Part shown: in pieces, positions 31,982-41,870 of the stretch
How the letters are laid out: each line of letters starts with the position of its first letter
Position numbering within the stretch: the stretch's first letter is position 1
Source: Methylococcaceae bacterium
GTDB lineage: Bacteria; Pseudomonadota; Gammaproteobacteria; Methylococcales; Methylomonadaceae
DNA length: 44,649 bases
Assembly: GCA_014191975.1 (NCBI GenBank)
Contig: BJHG01000008.1
Coordinates: forward strand, 1 to 44,649
Direction of reading: 5' to 3'
Notes under the pieces: generated by a model
Databases searched by the model: none
Told to the model about the DNA's origin: nothing
The model's input: only the letters and a program-made list of their open reading frames with translations
Program-made: the position numbers and the translations under genes

Positions 31982-32698
31982 ATGCTAATTTGCAAACGAA
32001 TTTTATTAAAGTTAAGCGGTGAAGCGTTAATGAGTGCAACGTATGGCGGGAGTATTGATCCTAATATAATCAATCGTCTTGCCACTGAAATCAAAGAATT
32101 GTGTGACGCTGGCGTTGAAGTTGCTCTAGTTATCGGTGGTGGTAATATTTTTCGTGGTGCTGAAAGTGTTGGTGAGGGATTGAATCGCGTGACCGGTGAT
32201 CAAATGGGAATGCTTGCAACCGTTATCAACGCGCTTGGAATGCAAGACGCACTGGAGCATTTAGGACAACCTGTTCGCGTAATGTCAGCAATCAAAATCA
32301 ATCAAGTTTGTGAAGATTACATTCGCCGTCGTGCCGTGCGTCATTTAGAAAAAGGACGCGTCGTTATTTTTGCAGCTGGCACAGGTAATCCATTTTTTAC
32401 CACCGATTCTGCCGCTAGTCTTCGTGCTATCGAAATCAACGCACAATTAATGATTAAAGCCACCAAAGTTCAAGGCGTATACTCTGCCGACCCAAACAAA
32501 GATTCTAATGCAAAATTTTACGATCGCCTCACTTATGACGAAGCCTTAGACCAACGATTAAATGTAATGGACACGACAGCATTAGTATTATGTCGTGATA
32601 ATAATATGCCAATGCGTGTCATGAATATTTTTGAGCAAGGTGCAGTAATGAAACTTATGACTGGGCAAAATATCGGCTCACTTATTGAAAGAGAATAA
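31982..32698 (+). CDS. pyrH: Uridylate kinase
   Basis: PyrH phosphorylates UMP to UDP. The 238-aa amino-acid-kinase-fold protein has [38 protein letters not shown] and [17 protein letters not shown], with [10 protein letters not shown] near residue 161. RBS AGAGGAA precedes ATG 31982. frr follows after 2 bases. Confidence 0.98.
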   Translation: MLICKRILLKLSGEALMSATYGGSIDPNIINRLATEIKELCDAGVEVALVIGGGNIFRGAESVGEGLNRVTGDQMGMLATVINALGMQDALEHLGQPVRVMSAIKINQVCEDYIRRRAVRHLEKGRVVIFAAGTGNPFFTTDSAASLRAIEINAQLMIKATKVQGVYSADPNKDSNAKFYDRLTYDEALDQRLNVMDTTALVLCRDNNMPMRVMNIFEQGAVMKLMTGQNIGSLIERE

Positions 32699-32700
32699 CG

Positions 32701-33261
32701 ATGATGATTAGTGATATTCAACAAGATGCAGCAACCCGAATGGGTAAAAGTATCGATTCTTTAAAACAAGAATTTTCAAAAATTCGTACGGGGCGTGCTC
32801 ATCCGAGCTTACTTGATCAAATTGTAGTGTCTTACTATGGCATAGATTCCGCGCTTTCACAGGTTGCGAGTGTCGTAGTCGAAGATGCACGGATGTTGAG
32901 CGTTACTCCGTGGGAAAAAGGCATGGTGCAAGCGATTGAAAAAGCAATTATGAAATCGGATTTAGGTTTAAATCCTATGACAAATGGCATGACTATTCGG
33001 ATTCCACTGCCCGCATTAACCGAAGAACGTCGTCGTGGTTTGGTGAAAATTGTGAAAACAGCCGCTGAAGATGGACGTATTTCGATTCGTAACATTCGCC
33101 GCGATGCCAATACCTCTGTGAAAAATTTATTGAAAGATAAAACGTGTTCCGAAGATGATGCAAGGGTGGCTGAAGAAAAAATTCAGAAATTAACCGATCA
33201 AAACATTAAAGACATAGAAAAGCTTTTAGAAGTTAAAGAAGCTGATTTGCTCTCAATGTAG
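32701..33261 (+). CDS. frr: Ribosome recycling factor
   Basis: RRF splits post-termination ribosomes with EF-G. The 186-aa length is standard. The sequence shows [18 protein letters not shown]-like residues, then [42 protein letters not shown] and [18 protein letters not shown]. Two adjacent ATGs are possible starts. It is 3 bases from uppS. Confidence 0.98.
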   Translation: MMISDIQQDAATRMGKSIDSLKQEFSKIRTGRAHPSLLDQIVVSYYGIDSALSQVASVVVEDARMLSVTPWEKGMVQAIEKAIMKSDLGLNPMTNGMTIRIPLPALTEERRRGLVKIVKTAAEDGRISIRNIRRDANTSVKNLLKDKTCSEDDARVAEEKIQKLTDQNIKDIEKLLEVKEADLLSM

Positions 33262-33264
33262 ATT

Positions 33265-34017
33265 ATGTCGGTCGATTGCATGAGTTCAGATGCGCCACGT
33301 CACATTGCTATCATCATGGATGGCAATGGACGCTGGGCGCAGCAACGTTTTTTACCTCGCGCGATAGGGCATCATGCTGGTGTAAAAGCTGTGCGTAAAA
33401 TTGTAGAATATTGTGCCGCTGATTCAACCTGTGAAGTGTTAAGTTTATTCGCTTTTAGCAGTGAAAATTGGCGAAGACCTGAATCAGAAGTCAGATTGTT
33501 GATGACTTTATTTTTGACGACTTTGCAGAGCGAAATCGATAAGCTGCATAAAAACAACATCTGCTTACGTTTCATTGGTGACCGCACGGCGTTTGATTCA
33601 GTATTGCAACAAAAAATGACCGAAGGCGAACAAAAAACCAAAGGCAATACTGCTTTAACCCTTGTGATTGCAGCAAATTACGGTGGGCGTTGGGACTTAG
33701 CGCAAGCTTGTAAAATTTTGTCACAACGTGTTGCGTCAGGTGAATTATCACCCTGTGCGATTAACGAATCCGTTATTAACACACATCTTTCCCTTGCTGA
33801 TTTAGCTGAACCTGATTTATTTATTCGGACAGGAGGAGAACAGCGCGTCAGTAATTTTATGCTTTGGCAACTCGCTTACACCGAACTTTATTTCACGCCG
33901 ACACTTTGGCCAGATTTCAATCAATCTGCCTTGGAAGAAGCGATTACGAGTTTTAAAAGCCGACAACGGCGTTTCGGGTATACCGGCGATCAAATTGCCG
34001 CGCTTGCCTCTCCTTAA
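33265..34017 (+). CDS. uppS: Undecaprenyl diphosphate synthase
   Basis: UppS makes the C55 lipid carrier for peptidoglycan and polysaccharide synthesis. The 250-aa protein has HIAIIMDGNGRWAQQR with the catalytic Asp, the FAFSSENWRRP motif, and DLFIRTGGEQRVSNFMLWQ and ELYFTP. A Met six codons in (33280) gives the more usual N-terminus and is an alternative start. Confidence 0.97.
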   Translation: MSVDCMSSDAPRHIAIIMDGNGRWAQQRFLPRAIGHHAGVKAVRKIVEYCAADSTCEVLSLFAFSSENWRRPESEVRLLMTLFLTTLQSEIDKLHKNNICLRFIGDRTAFDSVLQQKMTEGEQKTKGNTALTLVIAANYGGRWDLAQACKILSQRVASGELSPCAINESVINTHLSLADLAEPDLFIRTGGEQRVSNFMLWQLAYTELYFTPTLWPDFNQSALEEAITSFKSRQRRFGYTGDQIAALASP

Positions 34018-34038
34018 ATCTTTTTCAAAACAAATCTT

Positions 34039-34944
34039 ATGTTAAAACAACGTATTATCACTGCAACATTGCTCGCCACTTTGGTGGTTTTAGCGGTTTT
34101 TGAACTTCCCTCGACTTACTTTTCACTTTTAATTGCCGTCATTGTACTGATTGGTGCAAATGAATGGTTAAACATCACAAAAGTCACTAATTTTAAGATG
34201 CGTGGCGTTTTTTTCGTATCGTTAATTGGCGCGATGCTGTTCATTCATTTGTGGACGTATTTGTTAGAAGCGATGGCCCCGTTAATGGACTATTTGGCGG
34301 AAAAATTCAAATTTGTAATGGAAGACATCCGCAATCAATCGGGTATTGTAGAATGGTTAGCATTACCCGCCGTTTTATTTTGGGTGTTGACGATGATGGT
34401 GATTCGGAACTCACCCGAAGGCGTATTGCAGCTCGAATTGTCGCCGTTCAAACAAGCTTTAATTGGCTGGTTTGTGTTGTTGATGAGTTGGATGTTTTTG
34501 TCACGATTACGTACTTTTTTCGGTTCGGAAATGACGATGTATTTTTTACTTTTGATTTGGGTTGCGGATATTGCTGCATTTTTTGTAGGAAAAAAATGGG
34601 GAAAAATCAAGTTATCGCCCGAAATTAGCCCAGGAAAAACCATTGAAGGAATGTATGGTGCGTTAGGAAGTTCGGTGATTTGCGCGGGAATTTTGGTTCT
34701 GATTATGCAATTTCAAGAGCCAATGATTATCGCGGATTTCATTTTACTTTCTGTTTTAACTGTCTTGATTTCAGTTTATGGGGATTTATTTTTCAGTGTG
34801 GTAAAACGTCGCGCGGGCGTGAAGGATAGCGGTTCGTTATTGCCTGGACACGGCGGGATTTTAGATCGAATTGACAGTTTGTGCGCCGCGATTCCGCTGT
34901 TTTACGCGGGCATTTATTTAGAATCCGTCGGGCTATTTTCATGA
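34039..34944 (+). CDS. cdsA: Phosphatidate cytidylyltransferase
   Basis: CdsA makes CDP-diacylglycerol from phosphatidic acid and CTP. The 301-aa protein has about eight membrane helices. The family signature runs from [17 protein letters not shown] to [17 protein letters not shown] near the C-terminus. Its last codons overlap the dxr start (ATGA). Confidence 0.97.
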   Translation: MLKQRIITATLLATLVVLAVFELPSTYFSLLIAVIVLIGANEWLNITKVTNFKMRGVFFVSLIGAMLFIHLWTYLLEAMAPLMDYLAEKFKFVMEDIRNQSGIVEWLALPAVLFWVLTMMVIRNSPEGVLQLELSPFKQALIGWFVLLMSWMFLSRLRTFFGSEMTMYFLLLIWVADIAAFFVGKKWGKIKLSPEISPGKTIEGMYGALGSSVICAGILVLIMQFQEPMIIADFILLSVLTVLISVYGDLFFSVVKRRAGVKDSGSLLPGHGGILDRIDSLCAAIPLFYAGIYLESVGLFS

Positions 34945-36125
34945 AATGTATTTGCATTCTGGGCGCAACGGGTTCGATTGGTGTCAGTACGTTAGACGTG
35001 GTGGCACGGCATCCGAATTTGTACAACGTCGTGGCGTTGACCGCGAATAAAAATATCGACGTGCTTTACGAGCAATGTTTAGCGCATTCGCCTGAAGTCG
35101 TGGTGATTGTCGATGAACAAAAAGCGACAGAATTTAAAACCAAAATTGAAAATTCACCGATTGCAAATTTGCGAATTTTGTCAGGTGCAAACGCATTGAT
35201 TGAAGTCGCAACGTTGCCGAATGTCGATTCTGTGATGGCGGCAATTGTCGGTGCAGCAGGATTATTGCCAACATTGGCGGCAGCTGAAGCAGGTAAAACG
35301 ATTTTGCTCGCTAACAAAGAAGCTCTTGTGATGTCGGGCGATATTTTCATGAATGCCGTCACAAAATCAGGTGCACAATTGTTGCCGATTGATAGCGAAC
35401 ACAATGCAATTTTTCAATGTATGCCAGCGGCGTATCAAACGGGCGCGTCCGTAAAAGGGGTGCGGCGCATTTTATTAACGGCATCCGGTGGTCCTTTTCG
35501 CACCATGCCGTTAGACGAATTGTCGCAAGTTACACCCGCGCAAGCTGTCGCACATCCAAATTGGGATATGGGCAAAAAGATTTCTGTCGATTCCGCCACC
35601 ATGATGAACAAAGGCTTGGAAATGATTGAAGCCTGCTTGTTATTCAATCTGAAACCTGAACAAATTCAAATCGTGATTCATCCGCAAAGTGTGATTCATT
35701 CAATGGTGGATTATGTTGATGGAACGGTTTTGGCGCAAATGGGCTGTCCAGATATGCGAATTCCGATTGCTCACGCGCTGGCGTATCCCGAACGTTTTGA
35801 ATCGGGTGCTACGCCGCTCGATATTTTCACGGTCAAACACATGGATTTTGAACCTGCTGATTTGGAACGTTTTCCCTGTTTGCGATTGGCTTATGAAGCG
35901 ATTCAAACCGGCGGCACGATGCCAACGATTTTGAATGCCGCGAATGAAATTGCCGTTGAAGCGTTTTTAAATGAGCAAATTCGTTTTACCGATATTCCGG
36001 TCGTGATTGAACAAACCATGCACGCGATTCCGATGCAGCCAGCAGAAAGTTTGGAAACGATTTTAGCGATCGATAAACAAGCTCGTGGGGTTGCAAATCA
36101 AGCTATTCAAGGTTTGAAAAACTAA
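34941..36125 (+). CDS. dxr: 1-deoxy-D-xylulose 5-phosphate reductoisomerase
   Basis: Dxr commits DXP to MEP in the isoprenoid pathway. From ATG 34941 it is 394 aa; an upstream in-frame start inside cdsA gives no family sequence. Motifs are the NADPH-binding [27 protein letters not shown], the metal-binding [12 protein letters not shown], and TASGGPFR and [11 protein letters not shown]. It is coupled to cdsA by ATGA and to rseP by TAATG. Confidence 0.98.
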   Translation: MKCICILGATGSIGVSTLDVVARHPNLYNVVALTANKNIDVLYEQCLAHSPEVVVIVDEQKATEFKTKIENSPIANLRILSGANALIEVATLPNVDSVMAAIVGAAGLLPTLAAAEAGKTILLANKEALVMSGDIFMNAVTKSGAQLLPIDSEHNAIFQCMPAAYQTGASVKGVRRILLTASGGPFRTMPLDELSQVTPAQAVAHPNWDMGKKISVDSATMMNKGLEMIEACLLFNLKPEQIQIVIHPQSVIHSMVDYVDGTVLAQMGCPDMRIPIAHALAYPERFESGATPLDIFTVKHMDFEPADLERFPCLRLAYEAIQTGGTMPTILNAANEIAVEAFLNEQIRFTDIPVVIEQTMHAIPMQPAESLETILAIDKQARGVANQAIQGLKN

Positions 36126-37465
36126 TGAATTTTTTAAGTACGCTATTTTATTTCGTTCTTGTAATCGGCATTTTGGTGGCGGTGCATGAGTTCGGACATT
36201 TTTGGGTGGCACGAAAAGTAGGCGTAAAAGTTATTCGTTTTTCGATTGGTTTTGGCAACGTTTTGTGGCGATACCAACAAAATCCAAATTCCACCGAATA
36301 CGTTTTATCGCTGATTCCGTTGGGTGGCTACGTCAAAATGGTCGATGAACGCGAAGGCGAAGTCAAAGCGGAAGATTTAGGATTTTCTTTTAATCGACAA
36401 TCTCTTTTAGCACGAACCGCGATTGTTGCAGCGGGACCCATTTTCAATTTGATGCTGGCGGTTGTGTTATTTTGGAGCGTTTTGGTAATTGGTGAAGTAG
36501 GAATTAGACCGGTTTTAGGTCAGCCTTCCGCACAATCATTGGCTGAAAATGCAGGTTTTTCGGAAGGTGACGAAATTATTTCCGTGAATGACGAACCTAC
36601 TCCGACGTGGACAAGCGCAATGTCTGCAATTATTTCAACCACACTGGAAGGCGACGCGGTTATTGCGGTCAAAGTGAAAAATCGTGACGATGTGCAAACT
36701 GTTAAAGCCTTGCACGTTAACACCACTGAAACGCAAAACCCTGACGCGCTGTATGCAAAGTTAGGTTTTAAATTATTTTCACCAACATTGCCGCCTTTGA
36801 TTGGTAATGTTTTAGATAACGGTGCGGCAAAATTAGCGGGTTTAAAACAAGGGGATTTGATTCTTCACGCCAATGAAACCAACGTAAAATCTTGGCAACA
36901 ATGGGTGGATATTGTGAAAGCGAATCCGAATCAAGCACTGAAAATTTTGATTGAGCGCGACGGCGTACAGTCGACGTTGACGCTTACCCCGAATGCGGAC
37001 GGAAAAATTGGCGCGTCGGTACAAATTCCTGAAAATCTGTTGAAATCGTTTCAAGTACATTACGCACTTTCACCGTTAGCCGCTATTCCGGGTGCGTTCA
37101 GCACGACTTATAATTATTCAGCGTCTACGCTAAAAATGATGGGGCGAATGTTTGCGGGCAAAGCGTCGCTTGATAATTTGAGTGGTCCAATTAGTATCGC
37201 CCAATATGCAGGACAATCTGCTGATATGGGTTTGGTGCATTTTCTGAAATTCATGGGGCTGATTAGTGTGAGTTTGGGCGTGTTGAATTTATTGCCGATT
37301 CCTGTTTTGGACGGTGGACATTTATTTTTCTTCGCGCTCGAAGGTCTGAAAGGTTCGCCCGTGTCGGAAAAAATTCAGCTCTTTTTTCAAAAAATTGGTA
37401 TCGTGCTTTTAGGGTTGTTGATGTCTATAGCGATGTTTATGGATGTTGGGCGATTGTTCCAATAA
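36125..37465 (+). CDS. rseP: RseP site-2 intramembrane zinc protease
   Basis: RseP cleaves RseA in the membrane to release the envelope-stress sigma factor, and clears remnant signal peptides. The 446-aa protein has the zinc motif HEFGHF at residues 21-26 in the first helix and the second active-site motif PVLDGGHLFF. Two PDZ domains lie between (about 125-215 and 215-305). The start overlaps the dxr stop by one base. In related genomes bamA comes next; here dsbC follows. Confidence 0.96.
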   Translation: MNFLSTLFYFVLVIGILVAVHEFGHFWVARKVGVKVIRFSIGFGNVLWRYQQNPNSTEYVLSLIPLGGYVKMVDEREGEVKAEDLGFSFNRQSLLARTAIVAAGPIFNLMLAVVLFWSVLVIGEVGIRPVLGQPSAQSLAENAGFSEGDEIISVNDEPTPTWTSAMSAIISTTLEGDAVIAVKVKNRDDVQTVKALHVNTTETQNPDALYAKLGFKLFSPTLPPLIGNVLDNGAAKLAGLKQGDLILHANETNVKSWQQWVDIVKANPNQALKILIERDGVQSTLTLTPNADGKIGASVQIPENLLKSFQVHYALSPLAAIPGAFSTTYNYSASTLKMMGRMFAGKASLDNLSGPISIAQYAGQSADMGLVHFLKFMGLISVSLGVLNLLPIPVLDGGHLFFFALEGLKGSPVSEKIQLFFQKIGIVLLGLLMSIAMFMDVGRLFQ

Positions 37466-37482
37466 CAAACGAGATTTTAAAA

Positions 37483-38196
37483 ATGAAAAAATTACTTTTA
37501 AGCGCAGCCTTTACGTTAATTGCCATAAACGCTCAAGCGGACGAAAAAATCATTCGTGAACAACTCACCAAATCGATGCCCACGATGCAAATCAACACCG
37601 TCAAGCCTTCGCCAATAAAAGGCATTTTTGAAGTTACCATTGGTGGCAGCATGGTTTATGTTTCGGACGATGGCAAATACTTATTGCAAGGGCGATTGAT
37701 TGACACTGAAACACGCACTGATTTGACCGAAGAAAAATTGGGCGGAGCGCGTAAGATTGCGTTGGAAAAATTAGGCACAGATAAAATGATTATCTTTAAA
37801 CCTAAAATCCATACTTATACCGTGTCGATTTTTACTGATATTGATTGTGGCTATTGTCGCAAACTGCATTCGGAGTTGGATTCGTATTTAGCAGAAGGGA
37901 TTCAAATTCAATACTTGTTTTATCCGCGAGCTGGAAAAGGTTGGGAATCTTACAAAAAAGCCGTTTCGGTTTGGTGTGCAAAAGACAGAAATTCCGCCCT
38001 AACGGCTGCGAAAAAAGATCAAAAAATCGAAGTCAAAACGTGTGAGAATCCAGTCGATGAACACATGGCACTCGCTGGCGAGTTTGATGTGACCGGTACG
38101 CCCATGATACTTAGTGAAAATGGTACGATTTATCCTGGTTATTTACCCGCCAAAGAATTACTCGAAAGATTAAGAAGCGAAAAAGATAAAAAGTAA
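37483..38196 (+). CDS. dsbC: DsbC-type periplasmic disulfide isomerase
   Basis: DsbC reshuffles wrong disulfides in the periplasm. The 237-aa protein has a signal peptide (cleavage after AQA), an N-terminal dimerisation domain (~20-80), and a thioredoxin fold. The active site CGYC (about residues 122-125, in FTDIDCGYCRKLH) and the cis-Pro loop VTGTPMILSENG are visible. A second Cys pair (VWCAKD and VKTCENP) matches the structural disulfide of the family. It follows rseP by 17 bases. Confidence 0.95.
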   Translation: MKKLLLSAAFTLIAINAQADEKIIREQLTKSMPTMQINTVKPSPIKGIFEVTIGGSMVYVSDDGKYLLQGRLIDTETRTDLTEEKLGGARKIALEKLGTDKMIIFKPKIHTYTVSIFTDIDCGYCRKLHSELDSYLAEGIQIQYLFYPRAGKGWESYKKAVSVWCAKDRNSALTAAKKDQKIEVKTCENPVDEHMALAGEFDVTGTPMILSENGTIYPGYLPAKELLERLRSEKDKK

Positions 38197-38287
38197 TTTG
38201 TGTCACTTGTTTGAAAACTCAACTCGTTAAATTACTGTTTTTTTACTATTCAAAAATGAGCGTGCGTCATGTACGAACATTTAGAAA

Positions 38288-38638
38288 CTGCTAAATATCG
38301 AAACTTTAAAACGTGTGATGATTGATCCGGTATCGCGGGTGGAAGGTCACGGTAAAGTGACGTTGTTGCTCGACGAAAATAATAAATCCGATGAGTCATC
38401 ATCTCGCGAAAGCAAAAGCTATTGAGCAACTCGTTGGCTGAAAACTTACAGATTCCAGAGACAAAACTTTCGGGCTGATGATCTATGTTTATCTTGCGCG
38501 ACACACGTTGTTGGAAAAATGCCGTTGCAGCTTAAACTTCTGAACGTGAAAGGCGAGTTGATTGATAAATTAGTCAAGCACGACACGGGTGAAATTGAAC
38601 GTGTCTATATAAACCGATTTTTGGTTATGGCAATTTAA
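38288..38638 (+). pseudogene. hoxH: hoxH remnant (NAD-reducing [NiFe]-hydrogenase large subunit)
   Basis: Three collapsed pieces of HoxH can be read. The first is the N-terminus, LKRVMIDPVSRVEGHGKV then TLLLDENN (from about 38306). The second, in shifted frames, is a middle scrap, MSHHLAKAKAIEQLVG and AENLQIPETKL (about 38391-38475). The third is the C-terminus, RADDLCLSCATHVVGKMP and LQLKLLNVKGELIDKL (about 38472-38575), which keeps the C-terminal nickel-ligand CxxC. The N-terminal CGIC ligand region and most of the ~480 residues are gone. The gene is dead through deletions and frameshifts. It is followed at once by a hoxW remnant. Confidence 0.85.
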
Positions 38639-39078
38639 GTTGCTCCGATGATGCATTTGGTGTGTTGATTTTGAAGCACATTGAAGCGCATTTCAGCCTA
38701 AAAAATATCTATTTACTGACCGATTTTCAGCTTCAAATTGAACATGCAGTCGATTTAGAAAATCGCGAACTCGTGGTTTTTTTGTCGATGCGTCTGTGAG
38801 AAGCGAAATTGGGTTTGAATTTACGCAATTGCAATCAGTTCGAGATTTAAACCACAGAACGCATGCTATGAGTCTGTCCGAGATTTTAGACACTTATCAA
38901 ACGATTAAAAACGAAATGCCGCCGTCGTTTTTTTTATTGGCAATTGACGCGGAAAGTTTTGAGTTGGGCGAAGATTTAGGGGATAAAGCAAAAAAATTTA
39001 GCCAAAGCGAGTGAATTTATGGATACACTTTTGAATAATCCGACGTTCGCGTTTTGGCAATCTCAAATCACAACATAA
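38611..39078 (+). pseudogene. hoxW: hoxW remnant (hydrogenase maturation protease)
   Basis: HoxW clips the HoxH C-terminus after nickel insertion. The sequence reads KPIFGYGNLSCSDDAFGVLI then LKHIEAHFSLKNIYLL to NRELVVF. It needs one base removed from a T-run near 38780 to continue as VDASVRSEIGFEFTQLQS to ESFELGEDLGDKAKK. A further shift in the A-run near 38995 reaches ASEFMDTLLNNPTFAFW and a stop at 39078. It has no start codon of its own, because its 5' end is merged with hoxH. The nickel-binding Asp and His-like positions are partly kept. It is non-functional by frameshifts, both in homopolymers. Confidence 0.8.
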
Positions 39079-39106
39079 TATTTTTTAACTACCACTGGAG
39101 AAAGCA

Positions 39107-39385
39107 ATGTCTGACCTTATCGTAATTGAACACAACCCAAGCGACGAACGCCTTAAAGAATTAGGCGTTTCAAGCTGGGAAATTTGGGAAAAAGAAGTAT
39201 CGAAATTTAACATCGATTTCGACGAAACCGAAAAAGCTTATCTTTTGGAAGGCGAAATTTTAGTCACACCAAAAGGCGGAGAACCTGTGCGTATTGTGGC
39301 AGGCGATTTAGTGTTTTTCCTTGAAGGTTTAGAAAGCGACTGGGAAGTCGTTAAACCGTTGAAAAAACATTACAGCTACGATTAG
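39107..39385 (+). CDS. Small cupin-domain protein (DUF861-like)
   Basis: A 92-aa single-domain cupin: SSWEIWEKEVSKFNIDFDET, the first cupin motif around KAYLLEGEILVTPKGG, and the second at VRIVAGDLVFFLEGLESDW. It resembles the (S)-ureidoglycine aminohydrolase-like cupin family (EutQ/DUF861), whose small members have no settled function. A GGAGAAAG RBS precedes ATG 39107. It begins just after the hydrogenase remnants and ends at a terminator, so it is probably monocistronic. Confidence 0.8.
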   Translation: MSDLIVIEHNPSDERLKELGVSSWEIWEKEVSKFNIDFDETEKAYLLEGEILVTPKGGEPVRIVAGDLVFFLEGLESDWEVVKPLKKHYSYD

Positions 39386-39397
39386 AAATTCGTGTCA

Positions 39398-39428
39398 GTG
39401 AGCGTGATTTCGTCACGCTCACATTTTC
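39398..39428 (+). terminator. terminator after cupin gene
   Basis: A perfect 10-bp stem (GTGAGCGTGA 39398-39407 with 39413-39422), a TTTCG loop, and an ATTTTCC tail. Confidence 0.75.
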
Positions 39429-39446
39429 CGCCTCGAAAAAAACCTT

Positions 39447-40616
39447 ATGAACATTCACGAATATCAAGCCAAACAACTTTTTCAAAACTACGCGATTCCA
39501 ATTCCCGAAGGGCGCGTTGCGACGACGGCAATTGAAGCCGAAAAAATTTCCCAAGAATTAACACATGAATCGTGGGTGGTAAAAGCCCAAATTCACGCAG
39601 GCGGACGCGGCAAAGTTGGCGGTGTAAAAGTCGCCAAAACGCCCGACGACGTTTTCACATTCACACACGAATTATTAGGCACACGTTTAGTCACCAAACA
39701 AACGGATTGCGTTGGGTTGCCGATTGATTCGGTTTTGATTGAAAAAACCTATCCGATTAAACGCGAATTGTATTTGAGTTTGTTGGTTGAACGCAGCGCA
39801 GAACGGTTAGTTTTTGTTGCATCAGCGGCAGGCGGAATGGAGATTGAAACCCTCGCGCACGAAATGCCCGAACAAATTATCACCGTCACGATTCATCCTG
39901 CGACAGGTTTACAAGCCAGTCATTGCCGCAGAATCGCGTTTGCCTTGAAAATCGAACGCGCTCAACAAACGCAACTCGAAACGATTATGCGCGGCATGGT
40001 TGAGCTATTTTTGGCAAAAGATGCCAGTCAAATTGAAATCAATCCGTTAATCGAAACTGAAAACGGCGAGTTAATCGCGCTCGATGCCAAAATAAATTTC
40101 GACGACAACGCGCTGGCGTTGCATTCCGATATTTTAGCGTTGCGGGACGTTCGCCAAGAAGAAGTCAAAGAAAATGGAGCCCAACAATTTGGGCTGAATT
40201 ACATTGCGCTCGACGGCAATATCGGTTGCATGGTGAATGGCGCGGGGCTAGCAATGGCAACAATGGATTTAGTCAAATCAAAAGGCGGATTTCCTGCAAA
40301 TTTTCTCGATGTCGGCGGCGGCACAAATGTTGAAAAAGTCTGTGAAGCGTTCAAGTTGATTTTAGCGGACGGCTCGGTCAAAGCCGTTTTAGTGAACATT
40401 TTTGGTGGCATTGTGAAATGTGACGTGATTGCCCAAGGAATTTTAGCGGCAATGGCACAAATCGAAGTCAATGTCCCCGTCGTGGTGCGTTTGGAAGGTA
40501 CGAATGCGGAGCAGGGCAGGGTGTTATTAACTGACACAAACTTTAAACTTTACGCCGCGAACGATTTAAATCAGGCTGCCGAACAAGTTGTGGCATTCGC
40601 GGAGGCAGCAGAATGA
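39447..40616 (+). CDS. sucC: Succinyl-CoA synthetase beta subunit
   Basis: SucC, with SucD, converts succinyl-CoA to succinate with nucleotide phosphorylation. The 389-aa protein has an ATP-grasp N-terminus ([39 protein letters not shown]). The CoA-ligase part is [33 protein letters not shown] and [11 protein letters not shown]. Malate thiokinase (MtkA) is the alternative in methylotrophs, but the residues follow SucC more closely. Its stop overlaps sucD by 4 bases. Confidence 0.93.
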   Translation: MNIHEYQAKQLFQNYAIPIPEGRVATTAIEAEKISQELTHESWVVKAQIHAGGRGKVGGVKVAKTPDDVFTFTHELLGTRLVTKQTDCVGLPIDSVLIEKTYPIKRELYLSLLVERSAERLVFVASAAGGMEIETLAHEMPEQIITVTIHPATGLQASHCRRIAFALKIERAQQTQLETIMRGMVELFLAKDASQIEINPLIETENGELIALDAKINFDDNALALHSDILALRDVRQEEVKENGAQQFGLNYIALDGNIGCMVNGAGLAMATMDLVKSKGGFPANFLDVGGGTNVEKVCEAFKLILADGSVKAVLVNIFGGIVKCDVIAQGILAAMAQIEVNVPVVVRLEGTNAEQGRVLLTDTNFKLYAANDLNQAAEQVVAFAEAAE

Positions 40617-41479
40617 GCATTTTAATCGATAAAAATACGCGCGTGATTTGCCAAGGTTTCACCGGAAAACAGGGCACTTTTCATTCACAACAAGCTCTCG
40701 ATTACGGCACAAAATTAGTTGGTGGCGTTACGCCTGAACGCGGTGGCGCGACACATTTAGGATTGCCTGTTTTTAATACGGTTGATGACGCGGTGAAAAA
40801 TACGGGTGCGACAGCAACGGTCATTTATGTACCACCCTTTTTTGCGGCTGATGCGATTTTAGAAGCCGTCGATGCTGGCATTGAATTGATTGTGTGCATT
40901 ACCGAAGGCATTCCGACGTTACAAATGTTGCGCGTGAAAGCAGCGATGCAAGGCACAAAATCGTTGCTGATTGGCGCGAATTGCCCTGGCATTATTACGC
41001 CTGATGAATGCAAAATTGGCATTATGCCTGCGTCGATTCATAAATCTGGCGTGATTGGAATCGTGTCGCGCTCTGGCACGTTGACGTATGAATCGGTACA
41101 TCAAACCACGCAACAAGCTTTAGGGCAAAGTACTTGTGTCGGCATTGGTGGTGACCCAATTCACGGAATGAATTTCATTGACGTATTGCGTCTTTTTCAA
41201 GCTGATTCGAAAACGAAAGGCATTGTGATGGTCGGCGAAATTGGCGGCAGTGACGAAGAAGCAGCAGCCGAGTATATTAAAGCACACGTTACGAAACCCG
41301 TTGTTGCGTATATTGCAGGACAAACTGCACCCGCTGGGAAACGCATGGGACACGCAGGTGCGATTGTCACGGGTGGAAAAGGTACGGCAGAAAGTAAAAT
41401 GAACGCGCTTAGAGCTGCGGGCGTTGAAGTCGTGAACGCGCTGACTAGTATTGGCGTTGCGATGCAACGTTGTTTGTAA
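40613..41479 (+). CDS. sucD: Succinyl-CoA synthetase alpha subunit
   Basis: SucD carries the phosphohistidine and binds CoA. The 288-aa protein has [54 protein letters not shown], and the active His in [16 protein letters not shown] (about 243). It is coupled to sucC by ATGA. sucA is not in the window; sucB is far upstream. Confidence 0.95.
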   Translation: MSILIDKNTRVICQGFTGKQGTFHSQQALDYGTKLVGGVTPERGGATHLGLPVFNTVDDAVKNTGATATVIYVPPFFAADAILEAVDAGIELIVCITEGIPTLQMLRVKAAMQGTKSLLIGANCPGIITPDECKIGIMPASIHKSGVIGIVSRSGTLTYESVHQTTQQALGQSTCVGIGGDPIHGMNFIDVLRLFQADSKTKGIVMVGEIGGSDEEAAAEYIKAHVTKPVVAYIAGQTAPAGKRMGHAGAIVTGGKGTAESKMNALRAAGVEVVNALTSIGVAMQRCL

Positions 41480-41498
41480 TTCAAATACACGGAAATTT

Positions 41499-41849
41499 AT
41501 GAAGCATTTACATTTATTATTTATTGCACTTTCACTGATTAGTTTTTTAGGACGTGTTGCAGTGATGCAATTTCGCCCTGAAATGATGAAACTGAAATGG
41601 GTGAATATTACACCACACGCTATTAACACCGTCGTGATTTTGACTGGCGTTAGCCTTGTTTTGCAAGGTCATTGGCTGGAAGGTGAGTTTGGTTGGATTG
41701 TTGCGAAAATCCTGGCATTGTTCGGTTACGTTGGTTTGGGCATGATGACGATAAAATGTGCGGATGAAAAACGCTGGTATGCTTTTGGCGGCGCGTTATT
41801 GCTATTTATGTATATTGTAAAAGTCGCGGTAACGAAAAGTATTTTTTAA
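41499..41849 (+). CDS. SirB2-family membrane protein
   Basis: A 116-aa protein with four predicted helices: HLHLLFIALSLISFLGRVAV, VNITPHAINTVVILTGVSLV, FGWIVAKILALFGYVGLGMM, and FGGALLLFMYIVKVAVT. The pattern HxxxxxxSxxxFxxR...HxxNTxxxxTGxxL is that of SirB2 proteins, named for a Salmonella invasion regulator but of unknown molecular role. ATG 41499, 19 bases after sucD, gives the conventional N-terminus; an earlier in-frame start lies inside sucD. Confidence 0.8.
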   Translation: MKHLHLLFIALSLISFLGRVAVMQFRPEMMKLKWVNITPHAINTVVILTGVSLVLQGHWLEGEFGWIVAKILALFGYVGLGMMTIKCADEKRWYAFGGALLLFMYIVKVAVTKSIF

Positions 41850-41870
41850 TTATTTTCCAAAGGTAAAAAT

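Noticed and set aside
34881-34940. Upstream in-frame extension of dxr
   Set aside because: It lies within cdsA and encodes no family sequence; the ATGA junction at 34941 gives the standard N-terminus.
38796-39014. A stand-alone 72-aa gene
   Set aside because: Its sequence is the C-terminal half of frameshifted hoxW; the upstream half is in the neighbouring frame.
39447-41479. Malate thiokinase (mtkAB) of the serine cycle
   Set aside because: Residues follow SucC/SucD more closely and no serine-cycle gene is adjacent; succinyl-CoA synthetase is the simpler call.
41120-41629. A 169-aa minus-strand frame across sucD and the SirB2-like gene
   Set aside because: It is antisense to two clear genes, rich in Cys, Asn and Phe, and matches no family.
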